A stretch of DNA of 64,000 nucleotides, taken from positions 1,715,501-1,779,500 of the forward strand of contig NZ_CP114035.2 in the NCBI RefSeq assembly GCF_026898135.2. Direction: 5' to 3'. Position numbers and translations under genes: made by a program. This document shows, piece by piece, positions 19,647-27,822 of the stretch. This stretch comes from Pseudomonas fortuita. GTDB lineage: Bacteria; Pseudomonadota; Gammaproteobacteria; Pseudomonadales; Pseudomonadaceae. The notes below the pieces were generated by a model. That model was not told the origin of the DNA, made no database searches, and saw only the letters and a program-made list of their open reading frames with translations. The first letter of the stretch is position 1. Every line of letters starts with the position of its first letter.

Positions 19647-20471
19647 ATGGAACTCGATCTCTGGACCCAGAGCCTGGTCACCGCGATGACCGCCCTTTGG
19701 ACCAAGGTAGCGAACTTCATCCCCAACCTGTTCGGCGCGCTGGTCGTGGTGCTGCTCGGTTTCGTGGTGGCCAAGCTGCTCGACACGCTGCTGTCCAAGC
19801 TGCTGGCCAAGCTTGGCCTGGACCGCCTGATGGCCGGCACCGGCCTGACCAAGATGCTCGGCCGGGTCGGCATCCAGGTACCGATCTCTACCTTGATCGG
19901 CAAGATTGTCTACTGGTTCGTGCTGCTCATCTTCCTCGTCTCGGCCGCTGAATCGCTAGGCCTGGAGCGGGTTTCGGCCACCCTGGACATGCTCGCCCTG
20001 TATTTGCCGAAAGTATTCGGCGCGGCCTTGGTGTTGCTGGTCGGCGTGCTGCTGGCACAGGTGGCCAACGGCCTGGTGCGCGGCGCCGCCGAAGGTATCG
20101 GCCTGGAGTACTCGGCGGGCCTTGGGCGTATCACCCAGGGCTTGGTGATCATCATCAGCATCTCGGTGGCCATCAGCCAGCTGGAGGTGAAAACCGACCT
20201 GCTGAACCACGTGATCGTCATCGGGCTGATTACCGTTGGTCTGGCGGTAGCCTTGGCCATGGGCCTTGGCAGCCGTGAAATTGCCGGGCAGATTCTGGCC
20301 GGAATTTACGTGCGCGAGCTGTACCAGGTCGGCCAGCAGGTGCGAATTGGAGAGGTCGAAGGGCATATTGAAGAAATCGGCACGGTCAAGACTACGTTGC
20401 TGACCGATGATGGCGAACTGGTGTCGCTGTCCAATCGAGAGTTGCTCGAGCAGCGCGTCAATAGTCGCTAA
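19647..20471 (+). CDS. cmpX: CmpX, MscS-like mechanosensitive channel protein
   Basis: The 274-residue inner-membrane protein has about five hydrophobic segments (for example IPNLFGALVVVLLGFVVAKLL, TLIGKIVYWFVLLIFLVSAA and AALVLLVGVLLAQVANGLV). They are followed by an MscS-type beta domain near the C terminus (QQVRIGEVEGHIEEIGTVKTTLLTDDGELVSLSNREL). The repeats of a conserved TM helix with glycine-rich character are typical of the TM_helix/MscS family. It starts at ATG 19647, two bases after the cfrX stop. In Pseudomonas, loss of CmpX is reported to raise SigX activity, so it probably influences envelope stress signalling by the downstream sigX. Confidence 0.85.
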   Translation: MELDLWTQSLVTAMTALWTKVANFIPNLFGALVVVLLGFVVAKLLDTLLSKLLAKLGLDRLMAGTGLTKMLGRVGIQVPISTLIGKIVYWFVLLIFLVSAAESLGLERVSATLDMLALYLPKVFGAALVLLVGVLLAQVANGLVRGAAEGIGLEYSAGLGRITQGLVIIISISVAISQLEVKTDLLNHVIVIGLITVGLAVALAMGLGSREIAGQILAGIYVRELYQVGQQVRIGEVEGHIEEIGTVKTTLLTDDGELVSLSNRELLEQRVNSR

Positions 20472-20560
20472 CCGCACAAAAGCTGTTAATGTATGCCGCC
20501 GCGAAATTCGACCCACGGGGTCGCGCGGCGACATTGACCTGACTGTCGGCCAGATCCGTT

Positions 20561-21151
20561 TTGAATAAAGTTCATTCGCCGCCCATGCGTTATGACCCCC
20601 GCGAGCTCACCGACGAAGAGTTGGTGGCGCGTTCGCATGAGGAGCTGTACCACGTTACCCGCGCCTATGAGGAGCTCATGCGGCGCTATCAGCGAACCCT
20701 GTTCAACGTCTGTGCGCGTTATTTGGGGAACGACCGTGACGCGGACGATGTCTGTCAGGAAGTGATGCTCAAGGTGCTGTACGGGCTGAAGAACTTCGAA
20801 GGCAAATCCAAGTTCAAGACCTGGCTCTACAGCATCACCTACAACGAGTGCATTACCCAGTACCGCAAGGAGCGCCGTAAACGCCGGCTGATGGATGCCT
20901 TGAGCCTGGACCCTGTTGAAGAGGCGTCCGAAGACAAGGCACCGAAACCGGAAGAAAAAGGCGGGCTGGACAAGTGGCTGGTGCATGTGAACCCGATTGA
21001 CCGGGAGATTTTGGTGCTGCGTTTTGTCGCAGAGCTGGAATTTCAGGAAATTGCAGACATCATGCACATGGGCCTGAGCGCGACGAAAATGCGTTACAAG
21101 CGCGCGCTAGACAAGCTTCGTGAGAAATTTGCCGGCCTGGATGAAACTTAG
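20561..21151 (+). CDS. sigX: ECF sigma factor SigX
   Basis: The 196-residue sigma factor matches Pseudomonas SigX closely: RYDPRELTDEELVAR, region 2 NVCARYLGNDRDADDVCQEV, FEGKSKFKTWLYSITYNEC and region 4 ELEFQEIADIMHMGLSATK. It controls oprF and genes for fatty-acid synthesis and membrane fluidity. It has no linked anti-sigma gene. Start choice: TTG at 20561 gives NKVHSPPMRYD and the usual length of 196; an in-frame ATG at 20585 would remove 8 residues. oprF begins 111 bases after the stop. Confidence 0.94.
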   Translation: MNKVHSPPMRYDPRELTDEELVARSHEELYHVTRAYEELMRRYQRTLFNVCARYLGNDRDADDVCQEVMLKVLYGLKNFEGKSKFKTWLYSITYNECITQYRKERRKRRLMDALSLDPVEEASEDKAPKPEEKGGLDKWLVHVNPIDREILVLRFVAELEFQEIADIMHMGLSATKMRYKRALDKLREKFAGLDET

Positions 21152-21262
21152 TGGCGTGCAAATATCTCTAACGAACCGGCGAGTTCTGCTAGACTTGCCG
21201 TCGAGTTGTCCCCCTTGTTTGTGGTGGGACTGCTTAACTATCACCAGATGGGGATTTAACGG

Positions 21263-22297
21263 ATGAAATTGAAAAACACCTTGGGCTTGGCCATTGGTTC
21301 GCTCGTAGCCGCTACCTCGATTGGCGCTATGGCACAAGGCACAGGCGCTGTGGAAGTCGAAGGCTTCTACAAGAAAGAGTTCTTCGACAGCCAGCGTGAC
21401 TTCAAGAACGACGGCAACCTGTTCGGCGGCTCGATCGGTTACTTCCTGACCGACGACGTTGAACTGCGCCTGGGTTACGACGAAGTTCACAACGCTCGTG
21501 GCGAAGACGGCAAGAACATCAAGGGCTCGAACACCGCCCTGGACGCCGTTTACCACTTCAACAACCCGTATGACGCAATCCGTCCGTACGTTTCCGCTGG
21601 TTTCTCGCACCAGTCGCTGGGCCAGACCGGCCGTGGCGGTCGTGACCACTCCACCTTCGCCAACGTTGGCGCTGGTGCCAAGTGGTACATCACCGACATG
21701 TTCTATGCCCGTGCCGGCGTAGAAGCTCAGTACAACATCGACCAGGGCGACACCGAGTGGGCCCCAAGCGTTGGTGTTGGCCTGAACTTCGGCGGTAGCC
21801 CGAAGCAAGCCGAAGTCGCTCCAGCTCCAGTAGCTGAAGTGTGCTCCGACTCCGACAACGACGGCGTTTGCGACAACGTCGACAAGTGCCCAGACACCCC
21901 GGCCAACGTTACCGTTGACGCCGACGGCTGCCCGGCTGTTGCCGAAGTCGTTCGTGTTGAGCTGGACGTCAAGTTCGACTTCGACAAGTCGGTCGTCAAG
22001 CCAAACAGCTACGGCGACATCAAGAACCTGGCTGACTTCATGAAGCAGTACCCACAAACCACCACCGTGGTTGAAGGTCACACTGACTCCGTGGGTCCAG
22101 ACGCTTACAACCAGAAGCTGTCCGAGCGTCGTGCCAACGCTGTCAAGCAAGTCCTGACCCAGCAGTACGGCGTAGAATCCAACCGTGTTGACTCGGTTGG
22201 CTACGGCGAAACCCGTCCGGTTGCTGACAACGCCACCGAAGAAGGCCGTGCTATCAACCGTCGCGTTGAAGCTCAGGTAGAAGCTCAGTCCAAGTAA
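21263..22297 (+). CDS. oprF: major outer-membrane porin OprF
   Basis: The 344-residue outer-membrane protein tethers the membrane to peptidoglycan and forms a non-specific pore. A signal peptide (about residues 1-24, ending in AMA) leads to the eight-strand OmpA-like N-terminal barrel. A Pro/Ala hinge (APAPVAEVCSD) and a cysteine-containing DSDNDGVCDNVDKCPDT segment come next, then the C-terminal OmpA peptidoglycan-binding domain (VEGHTDSVGPDAYNQKLSERR). It lies downstream of sigX, which drives part of its transcription in pseudomonads. Codon use is more biased than that of its neighbours, fitting very high expression. Confidence 0.97.
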   Translation: MKLKNTLGLAIGSLVAATSIGAMAQGTGAVEVEGFYKKEFFDSQRDFKNDGNLFGGSIGYFLTDDVELRLGYDEVHNARGEDGKNIKGSNTALDAVYHFNNPYDAIRPYVSAGFSHQSLGQTGRGGRDHSTFANVGAGAKWYITDMFYARAGVEAQYNIDQGDTEWAPSVGVGLNFGGSPKQAEVAPAPVAEVCSDSDNDGVCDNVDKCPDTPANVTVDADGCPAVAEVVRVELDVKFDFDKSVVKPNSYGDIKNLADFMKQYPQTTTVVEGHTDSVGPDAYNQKLSERRANAVKQVLTQQYGVESNRVDSVGYGETRPVADNATEEGRAINRRVEAQVEAQSK

Positions 22298-22315
22298 TTG
22301 GCCTGATGCTTCATG

Positions 22316-22346
22316 AAAAACCCGGCCTCGGCCGGGTTTTTCTTTG
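22316..22346 (+). terminator. intrinsic terminator of oprF
   Basis: A 12-bp stem (AAAAACCCGGCC / GGCCGGGTTTTT) with a TC loop is followed by TCTTTG. It lies 18 bases after the oprF stop. Confidence 0.92.
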
Positions 22347-22393
22347 CCTGGGTTTTAACCGGCCTCACAGCCTGCTCCTGCAGTGAAGGGTAT

Positions 22394-22654
22394 TCAGCCC
22401 GCGATTGAAACCAGCTCCAGAGCCTGCTGTTCCCCGACCACTTCCCCAATCACCAGAATCGCCGGGCTACGCAAGCCAAACCCACGCGCATCTTCAACCA
22501 TGCCTCGCACATCGCTCCTGCACTCCCGCTGCTGCGGCATCGAGGCATTCTCGATCATCGCCACTGCGGCTTGTTGCAGGGCGCGTACCGCCTTGAGGGT
22601 GAGCAGTTCAGGGTCGCCAGGGCCGGCACCCACCAGCCAGACTTTTGCACTCAT
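22394..22654 (-). pseudogene. cobA: uroporphyrinogen-III C-methyltransferase with internal in-frame deletion
   Basis: The 86-residue reading frame joins two distant pieces of SUMT (CobA/NirE). Residues 1-28 ([25 protein letters not shown]) are the N terminus with the SAM-binding [11 protein letters not shown] loop. Residues from about 30 on ([18 protein letters not shown].. and [15 protein letters not shown]) are the C-terminal end. About 155-160 residues are missing between them, including the GGDP loop and the catalytic region, while the reading frame continues. It cannot methylate uroporphyrinogen III for siroheme or cobalamin. It lies 27 bases downstream of the kinase gene in the nasA unit, which is where Pseudomonas cobA belongs. 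Confidence 0.85.
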
Positions 22655-22681
22655 CAGGTATTCCTCATCGGCAGGGTCCGC

Positions 22682-24352
22682 TCAGCCTTTTTGCAGGCTG
22701 AACAGCAAAATCAGGTTGAACAGCAGGGACAGCAAGGCCAGGGTGCGCCATACCTTCAGCGGCTCACGCTCCAGCAGTGGCCGTGGCCGGGTGGGCAGCT
22801 CCTGGCGGTCGCCGCGTTCAAGCAGCAGCAACCAGTGTTCGGCCGTTTCGAAGCGTTGCGCCGGGTCGGCGGCCACCGCCTGTTGCAGGTTGTGCTGCAG
22901 CCATTCCGGCAGGTCGGGGCGGTAGCGCGCGGCGTTGACTGGCTGGCCGAAGCGCGGGCGCTGGAAGGCTTCCACCTCGCCATACGGGTAGTGACCGGTC
23001 AGCAGGCGGTACAGCGTCACGCCCACGGCATACAGGTCTTGGCGCGGGCTGGGCGGTTGGCCGTCAAACGCTTCCGGGGCGAGGTACGAGGGTGTGCCGG
23101 GCACGTCGTGCAGCGGGTCTTCGGACAGGCCTGGGCAGTAGGCCAGGCCGAAGTCCAGCAGGCGCAGCTGGCCATCGCTGCCCAAGTGCAGGTTGTCTGG
23201 CTTGATATCGCGGTGCAGCAGGTTGCGCCGGTGCAGCACGCCGACCGCCTGCAGCAGTTGCCGGGCCATTTCCAGCCACTGTGGCAAGGGCAGCGGGCCG
23301 TGTTCGGCCAGCAGCGTTGCAAGGGTCTGGCCGGGGTATTCGCGCATCACGTAGTACAGGTGCTGGCGCTGGCTGGCGGCATGCAGTTCGGGGAAATGTC
23401 GGCCAGCGACCCTGCGCAGGAACCACTCCTCCAGTAATAGTCCTTGCGCCGCTTTTGGCTCCTGCTCGCGTGCGGCAGGCAGGGTTTTTAGCAGCCACGC
23501 TTGACCTTGGCCGTCGCGCACCCGGTAGACCAGGGACTGGCGGCTGTGTGACAGCAGCTGTTCGGTGAGCCAGCCATCGATCACCTGGCCTTCGCGCAGC
23601 GGGCCGGGTACCGACCCCTGCTGCAGCTGTGCCAGGGTGTCGCCGAGGTTGGCCGTGCCCAGTTGCTCGACCTGCACCAGCAAGGCACTGGCGTTGTCCT
23701 GGCTGCCATTGAGGTGCGCACTGGTAACCAGCGTGTCGACGGCCAGTTGCAGGTCGGGCTGCTCACGCAACACCGCCTGTATATGCTGGTCGCCCAGGCT
23801 GGCCCAGACGCCGTCGCTGACCAGCAAGAAGCATTCACCCGCCTGCAGCTCGCCCTCCAGATAATCCACCAGCAGGTGTTGATCCAGGCCCAGCGCGCGT
23901 TTCAGCACATGCTGCATGCCCGGCTGGTCCCACACGTGGTCTTCGCTCAGGCACTGCAGGTGCCCGGCGTGCCAGCGGTACACACGGCAGTCGCCAACAT
24001 GGGCCAGGGTGAAGCGCCGGCCCCGCAGCACCAGTGCGCTGAGGGTGGTCAACAATGGCTGACCGCTGCCTTGGGCACGCAGCCAGCGGTTCTGTGCCAG
24101 CAGCAGGCGGTCGAGGGCCTGGGCCACGCTCCAGGTGGCGGGGGTGGCGTAGTAGTCCAGGGCCAGCGCTTGCAAGCTGGCGCGTGCTGCCAGGCCACCA
24201 TCGGCGCATTGGCTGACGCCGTCGGCAAGGGCGAACAGGTAGCCCTTGCTGGCGGCCAGCTCTGGCGCCGGGGTAACCAGGCGCAGGGCGTCCTGGTTTT
24301 CCTCGCGCGGCCCGGTGGCGCTGGCCTGGGCGAAACTCAGTTGCAGGCTCAT
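22682..24352 (-). CDS. bifunctional PP2C-type phosphatase / Ser-Thr protein kinase, membrane-anchored
   Basis: The 556-residue protein joins three parts. A PP2C phosphatase (about residues 1-235) keeps the metal-binding acids in REENQDA, FALADGV, HVGDCRVYRW, LVSDGVW and GSQDNAS. A Hanks-type kinase (about 255-520) has the ATP lysine in AWLLKTLP, the catalytic HRDIKPDN (near 380), LLDFGLA and the APE motif; its glycine-rich loop is degenerate (SRQSLVYRV). A single C-terminal membrane helix follows (about 533-552, LALLSLLFNLILLFSL). It starts 9 bases downstream of nasA, so the two are cotranscribed. The same kinase-phosphatase next to nasA is found in P. aeruginosa, from memory; its substrate is unknown. 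Confidence 0.9.
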   Translation of the reverse strand: MSLQLSFAQASATGPREENQDALRLVTPAPELAASKGYLFALADGVSQCADGGLAARASLQALALDYYATPATWSVAQALDRLLLAQNRWLRAQGSGQPLLTTLSALVLRGRRFTLAHVGDCRVYRWHAGHLQCLSEDHVWDQPGMQHVLKRALGLDQHLLVDYLEGELQAGECFLLVSDGVWASLGDQHIQAVLREQPDLQLAVDTLVTSAHLNGSQDNASALLVQVEQLGTANLGDTLAQLQQGSVPGPLREGQVIDGWLTEQLLSHSRQSLVYRVRDGQGQAWLLKTLPAAREQEPKAAQGLLLEEWFLRRVAGRHFPELHAASQRQHLYYVMREYPGQTLATLLAEHGPLPLPQWLEMARQLLQAVGVLHRRNLLHRDIKPDNLHLGSDGQLRLLDFGLAYCPGLSEDPLHDVPGTPSYLAPEAFDGQPPSPRQDLYAVGVTLYRLLTGHYPYGEVEAFQRPRFGQPVNAARYRPDLPEWLQHNLQQAVAADPAQRFETAEHWLLLLERGDRQELPTRPRPLLEREPLKVWRTLALLSLLFNLILLFSLQKG

Positions 24353-24361
24353 CGAGGTGCC

Positions 24362-25570
24362 TCAGACCCGCGCCGCAGTGACTGCAGCCGAGCCCCAGGT
24401 GGTGCGCCAGCGCTGTTTCACGCCGTGCAGGCCGAACCAGGCCAGCAGGCCGAGGCTGGCGAACAGCCACAGCCCCACCTGGTAATCGCCGGTGTGCTGT
24501 TTGATGGTGCCAAGCCCGGCGGCCAGCAGGAAGCCACCGATGCCCCCGGCCATGCCGATCAGCCCGGTCATTACGCCGATTTCGTGACGGAAGCGCTGCG
24601 GTACCAGCTGGAATACCGCGCCGTTGCCCGCGCCCAGGCCGAGCATGGCGCTGATGAACAGCGCCAGGGCGGCGGCAGACGGCAGGTTGAAACCGACTGC
24701 GGCTATGCAGATGGCTGCAACGCTGTACATGCCCAGCAAGGTGCGGATACCGCCGAAGCGGTCGGCCAGGGCACCGCCGAGAGGGCGCATCAGGCTGCCG
24801 GCGAACACGCAGGCCGCGGTGTAGTAGCCAGCGGTGACCGGGCTCAAACCGTACTGGTCGCTGAAGTAGCCAGGCAGGGCACTGGCCAGGCCGATGAAGC
24901 CGCCGAAGGTGACACTGTAGAAGAACATGAACCACCAGCTGTCACGGTCGCCGAGGGCCTTGAGGTAGTCAGCCATGGCCTTTGGTTTTGGGCGCTGCGG
25001 GGCGTTGCGCGCCAGCAGGGCGAACACCACCAGCGCCAGTGTCAAAGGAATCAGCGCAAAGCCAAACACATTGTTCCAGCCAAAACCCGCGGCCAGCGCC
25101 GGCGCCAGCAGGGCGGCGAACACTGTGCCGGAGTTGCCGGCGCCGGCAATGCCCATGGCCTTGCCCTGATGCTGCGGCGGGTACCACTGCGACGCCAGCG
25201 GCAGCGATACGGCGAACGAAGCGCCGGCAAAGCCGAGGAACATGCCCAGCAGCAGCACCTGTTCATAGCTGTGTACGCCGAAGTGCCAGGCCACCGCCAG
25301 CGCGACGATCACCACCACCTGGCCGATCACGCCGGCGGTCTTGGGCGACAGGCGGTCGACCAGTACGCCCATGGCAAAGCGCAGTACTGCCCCGGCCAGG
25401 ATCGGCATGGCCACCATCAGGCCCCGTTGTTGTGCGCTCAGTTGCAGGTCACCGGCAATCTGCACCGCCAGCGGGCCCAGCAGGTACCAGACCATGAAGC
25501 TCAGGTCGAAGTACAGAAACGCAGCGAACAGCGTGGGCACATGCCCGGATTTCCAGAAGCTGGTACTCAT
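24362..25570 (-). CDS. nasA: nitrate/nitrite transporter, NNP family of MFS
   Basis: The 402-residue protein has twelve predicted membrane helices and both nitrate-signature motifs: GAGNSGTVFAALLAPALA (after helix 4-5) and GLGAGNGAVFQLVP (helix 11). It imports nitrate for assimilation. I start at ATG 25570 (MSTSFWKSGHVP), with GAGGTG about 6 bases upstream. A sigma-54 promoter and a leader attenuator precede it (separate entries), and NasS/NasT are encoded immediately upstream. The downstream kinase gene follows after 9 bases. Confidence 0.93.
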   Translation of the reverse strand: MSTSFWKSGHVPTLFAAFLYFDLSFMVWYLLGPLAVQIAGDLQLSAQQRGLMVAMPILAGAVLRFAMGVLVDRLSPKTAGVIGQVVVIVALAVAWHFGVHSYEQVLLLGMFLGFAGASFAVSLPLASQWYPPQHQGKAMGIAGAGNSGTVFAALLAPALAAGFGWNNVFGFALIPLTLALVVFALLARNAPQRPKPKAMADYLKALGDRDSWWFMFFYSVTFGGFIGLASALPGYFSDQYGLSPVTAGYYTAACVFAGSLMRPLGGALADRFGGIRTLLGMYSVAAICIAAVGFNLPSAAALALFISAMLGLGAGNGAVFQLVPQRFRHEIGVMTGLIGMAGGIGGFLLAAGLGTIKQHTGDYQVGLWLFASLGLLAWFGLHGVKQRWRTTWGSAAVTAARV

Positions 25571-25601
25571 CGAACACCTCACTTGGCAATGCAGCGGAAC
25601 G

Positions 25602-25653
25602 AAAAAGACGCCGCTACCCGCTCCACGGAGGTGGAGGGGAGAGCGACGTCTTT
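25602..25653 (-). terminator. leader attenuator upstream of nasA (NasT antitermination target)
   Basis: In the transcript the arms AAAGACGTCGC and GCGGCGTCTTT pair over 11 bp (one G-U), enclosing a smaller hairpin (CTCCAC..GTGGAG), and a TTTTTC run follows. This is an intrinsic terminator lying 32 bases before the nasA start, so uncontrolled transcripts should stop before the gene. NasT carries an ANTAR RNA-binding domain and would relieve the block when NasS binds nitrate. I could not identify the two canonical ANTAR hexaloop hairpins with certainty. Confidence 0.8.
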
Positions 25654-25703
25654 GTCGGGATTTAAGTGGGGCAACCGCCGTTGGCTACCGGTGCAAATAC
25701 ATC

Positions 25704-25720
25704 AGCAAGAGCCGGGCCAA
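25704..25720 (-). promoter_or_regulatory. sigma-54 promoter of nasA
   Basis: Read on the minus strand, TTGGCCCGGCTCTTGCT has the invariant GG-N10-GC of sigma-54 promoters and agrees with the consensus TTGGCACG-N4-TTGCW at nearly all conserved bases. Transcription would begin around 25693, giving a leader of about 120 bases that contains the attenuator. This implies RpoN/NtrC control by nitrogen status in addition to nitrate. Confidence 0.82.
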
Positions 25721-25739
25721 TTCGGAATATCGAGCAGCG

Positions 25740-25870
25740 CGGACTTTGTGGGAGCGGCCTTGTGTCGCGATAGGGCTGCGCAGCAGCCCCATGATTTCAG
25801 CTTCGCCACTGAATTTGCCGGGGCTGCTGCGCAGCCCTATCGCGACACAAGGCCGCTCCCACAAAGGCCT
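25740..25870. repeat. long inverted repeat of REP type between nasT and nasA
   Basis: The arms run from about 25745 (TTTGTGGGAGCGGCCTTGTG then CGATAGGGCTGCGCAGCAGCCCC) and return from about 25823 (GGGGCTGCTGCGCAGCCCTA then CGACACAAGGCCGCTCCCACAAA). They match over about 47 bases with about 30 bases between. This is longer than an ordinary REP pair; it could form a strong hairpin in the nasT 3' end and separates nasT from the nasA promoter. Confidence 0.9.
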
Positions 25871-25876
25871 GCACTG

Positions 25877-26452
25877 CTAGCCGAGCATTTCATGCATGGC
25901 AATGATCTGCTCTGCCACCTGAATCAGCTTCTGCTGCCGGCTCATGGCCTGGCGGCGCATCAGGGTGTAGGCCTGTTCTTCGTTGCAGTCTTTCATTTTC
26001 ATCAGCAAACCCTTGGCCTGCTCGATGCGTTTGCGTTCGGCCAGTTGCTGGTCGCGTGCCACCAACTGCGCCTTCAGTGCCTGATCGCTTTCGAAGCGGG
26101 CCATGGCCACATCCAGAATGGGCTGCAACCGGGCGGCATGGATGCCTTCGACGATATAGGCACTGACGCCCGCCTGAATCGCCTGGCGCATCACCCCGGG
26201 GTCATGCTCGTCAGTGAACAGCACGATGGGGCGCGGCTGGTCACGGCTGACCAGCACCACCTGTTCCATCACATCACGGTCAGGTGAGTCGGTGTCGATC
26301 AGCACCACATCCGGGCGCACCGTTTCGATGCAGGCGGGCAGGTCGATGGTCAAGCCTGGGGCTTCGGTGACCTCGAAGCCCGCCTCGATCAGCGCCGCCT
26401 TGAGGCGGCCAAGTTTGTGCTGGGTGTCGTCAATCAGCAGGATGCGCAACAT
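25877..26452 (-). CDS. nasT: NasT, ANTAR-domain antitermination regulator
   Basis: The 191-residue protein has an N-terminal response-regulator-like domain (MLRILLIDDTQHKLGRLK, with VVLIDTDSPD where the phosphoacceptor region would be) and a C-terminal ANTAR RNA-binding domain (ERKRIEQAKGLLMKMKDCNEEQAYTLMRRQAMSRQQKL). It prevents termination in nitrate-assimilation leaders. ATG 26452 fits the family length. It begins 11 bases after nasS; NasS and NasT act as a pair, NasS holding NasT inactive until nitrate or nitrite binds. Confidence 0.93.
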   Translation of the reverse strand: MLRILLIDDTQHKLGRLKAALIEAGFEVTEAPGLTIDLPACIETVRPDVVLIDTDSPDRDVMEQVVLVSRDQPRPIVLFTDEHDPGVMRQAIQAGVSAYIVEGIHAARLQPILDVAMARFESDQALKAQLVARDQQLAERKRIEQAKGLLMKMKDCNEEQAYTLMRRQAMSRQQKLIQVAEQIIAMHEMLG

Positions 26453-26463
26453 GTAGGTCTCCC

Positions 26464-27678
26464 TCACACGCCGACGCGGGCTTCGGGCAGGTCGCCCAAT
26501 GCATGCAGGCTGAAACTGCGGGCGTAGCCGTAGGGGTCGCTGCCGTCCCAGCAGGTGCCGTCGATCAGCAGGCTGCTGCGCATCGGCAGCGAAGGGCACG
26601 CTACGCCCAGGCTTTGCGCCGCCTCGCTGTACAGTGCCAGTTGCTGTACCTGGCGGGCCACGCCGAGGTAGTCGGGGTCTTCGCGCAGCAGGCCCCAGCG
26701 GCGGAACTGGGTCATGAACCACATGCCGTCGGACAGGTATGGCAGGTTGGCCCGGCCGTGGTCGAACAGGCGCAGGGCATGCCGGTCTTGCCAGTGGTTG
26801 CCCAGGCCATCCTGGTAGTGGCCGAGCAGGCGTGGCTCGATACTCGCCAGCGGCGTATCCAGATAAGCGCTGCCGCTGAGCAGTTGCGCGGTGCTGCGGC
26901 GGTTTTCCGGGCTTTGCTCGATGAACCGGCTGGCGGCGAGGATTGCCTTGATCAGGGCGCGGGCGCTGTTGGGGTACTGTTCGGCGAAGGCGCGGGCGCA
27001 GGCCAGGACCTTTTCCGGGTGGTCCGGCCAGATCGACTGGCTGGTGGCCAGGGTGAAGCCTTGGCCCTTGGCGACCGCATCAGCGGCCCAGGGCTCGCCC
27101 ACGCAGAAGCCGTCGATGCGACCGGCCTGGATGTGTGCGGCCATCTGTGCCGGTGGCACCACCACGCTGTCGACGTCGCGCAGTGGGTGGATGCCCTGGC
27201 TGGCCAGCCAGTAATACAGCCACATGGCATGGGTGCCGGTGGGGAAGGTCTGGGCGAAGGTCAGCCGTGCGCCTTGCTGGTGCACCAGCCGCGCCAGTGC
27301 TTCAGGGTTGGTCACGCCTTTGCGCTGCAGCGCCGGGGACAGGTTGATGGCCTGGGCGTTCTGGTTCAGTCCCATGAGCACGGCCATATCACTGGCGGGT
27401 ACCCCGCCAATCCCCAGATGCACGGCGTAGGCCAGGCCATACAGGCAGTGCGCCGCGTCCAGCTCGCCGCTGACCAGCTTGTCGCGAAGCCCCGCCCAGG
27501 AGCCCTGGCGGTGGACGTTGAGGGTAAGTCCGTGTTGTTGGGCGAAGCCCTGGGTGGCCGCGACCACCACCGAGGCGCAGTCGGTCAGGGCCATGTAGCC
27601 GATGTTCAGGCTGGGCTTCTCGGGCGCATCGCTGCCGTTGACCCAGGCCAGGGGCGTTGCTCGGGGTACAGTGTTCAC
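26464..27678 (-). CDS. nasS: NasS, nitrate-sensing periplasmic-binding-protein-like regulator
   Basis: The 404-residue protein is related to the nitrate-binding NrtA/CmpA family (LNIGYMALTDCASVVVAA, GELDAAHCLYGLAYAVHLG, IDGFCVGEPWAADA, SIWPDHPEKVLA, YLSDGMWFMTQ). It has no signal peptide, so it acts in the cytoplasm as the nitrate sensor that sequesters NasT. GCGAGGAACC lies upstream of ATG 27678. It is divergent from pyrD with 144 bases between the starts. Confidence 0.92.
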   Translation of the reverse strand: MNTVPRATPLAWVNGSDAPEKPSLNIGYMALTDCASVVVAATQGFAQQHGLTLNVHRQGSWAGLRDKLVSGELDAAHCLYGLAYAVHLGIGGVPASDMAVLMGLNQNAQAINLSPALQRKGVTNPEALARLVHQQGARLTFAQTFPTGTHAMWLYYWLASQGIHPLRDVDSVVVPPAQMAAHIQAGRIDGFCVGEPWAADAVAKGQGFTLATSQSIWPDHPEKVLACARAFAEQYPNSARALIKAILAASRFIEQSPENRRSTAQLLSGSAYLDTPLASIEPRLLGHYQDGLGNHWQDRHALRLFDHGRANLPYLSDGMWFMTQFRRWGLLREDPDYLGVARQVQQLALYSEAAQSLGVACPSLPMRSSLLIDGTCWDGSDPYGYARSFSLHALGDLPEARVGV

Positions 27679-27783
27679 AAGGTTCCTCGCCTGTACTGAT
27701 TAGGCTGTGGGCCAAACCGGTGCAACCGATGTGCCAGGGCTGCACTGGCCCATGATTTGCTGTCCTGCCAGCGCCACGGTGGC

Positions 27784-27789
27784 TATAAT
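27784..27789 (+). promoter_or_regulatory. pyrD -10 hexamer
   Basis: A consensus TATAAT lies 34 bases upstream of the pyrD start. No good -35 is found at 17 bases (TGTCCT), so this is a -10 candidate only. Confidence 0.4.
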
Positions 27790-27822
27790 CGCCCCCTCAC
27801 TTACCCCGAGCCTTGCCTGCCC

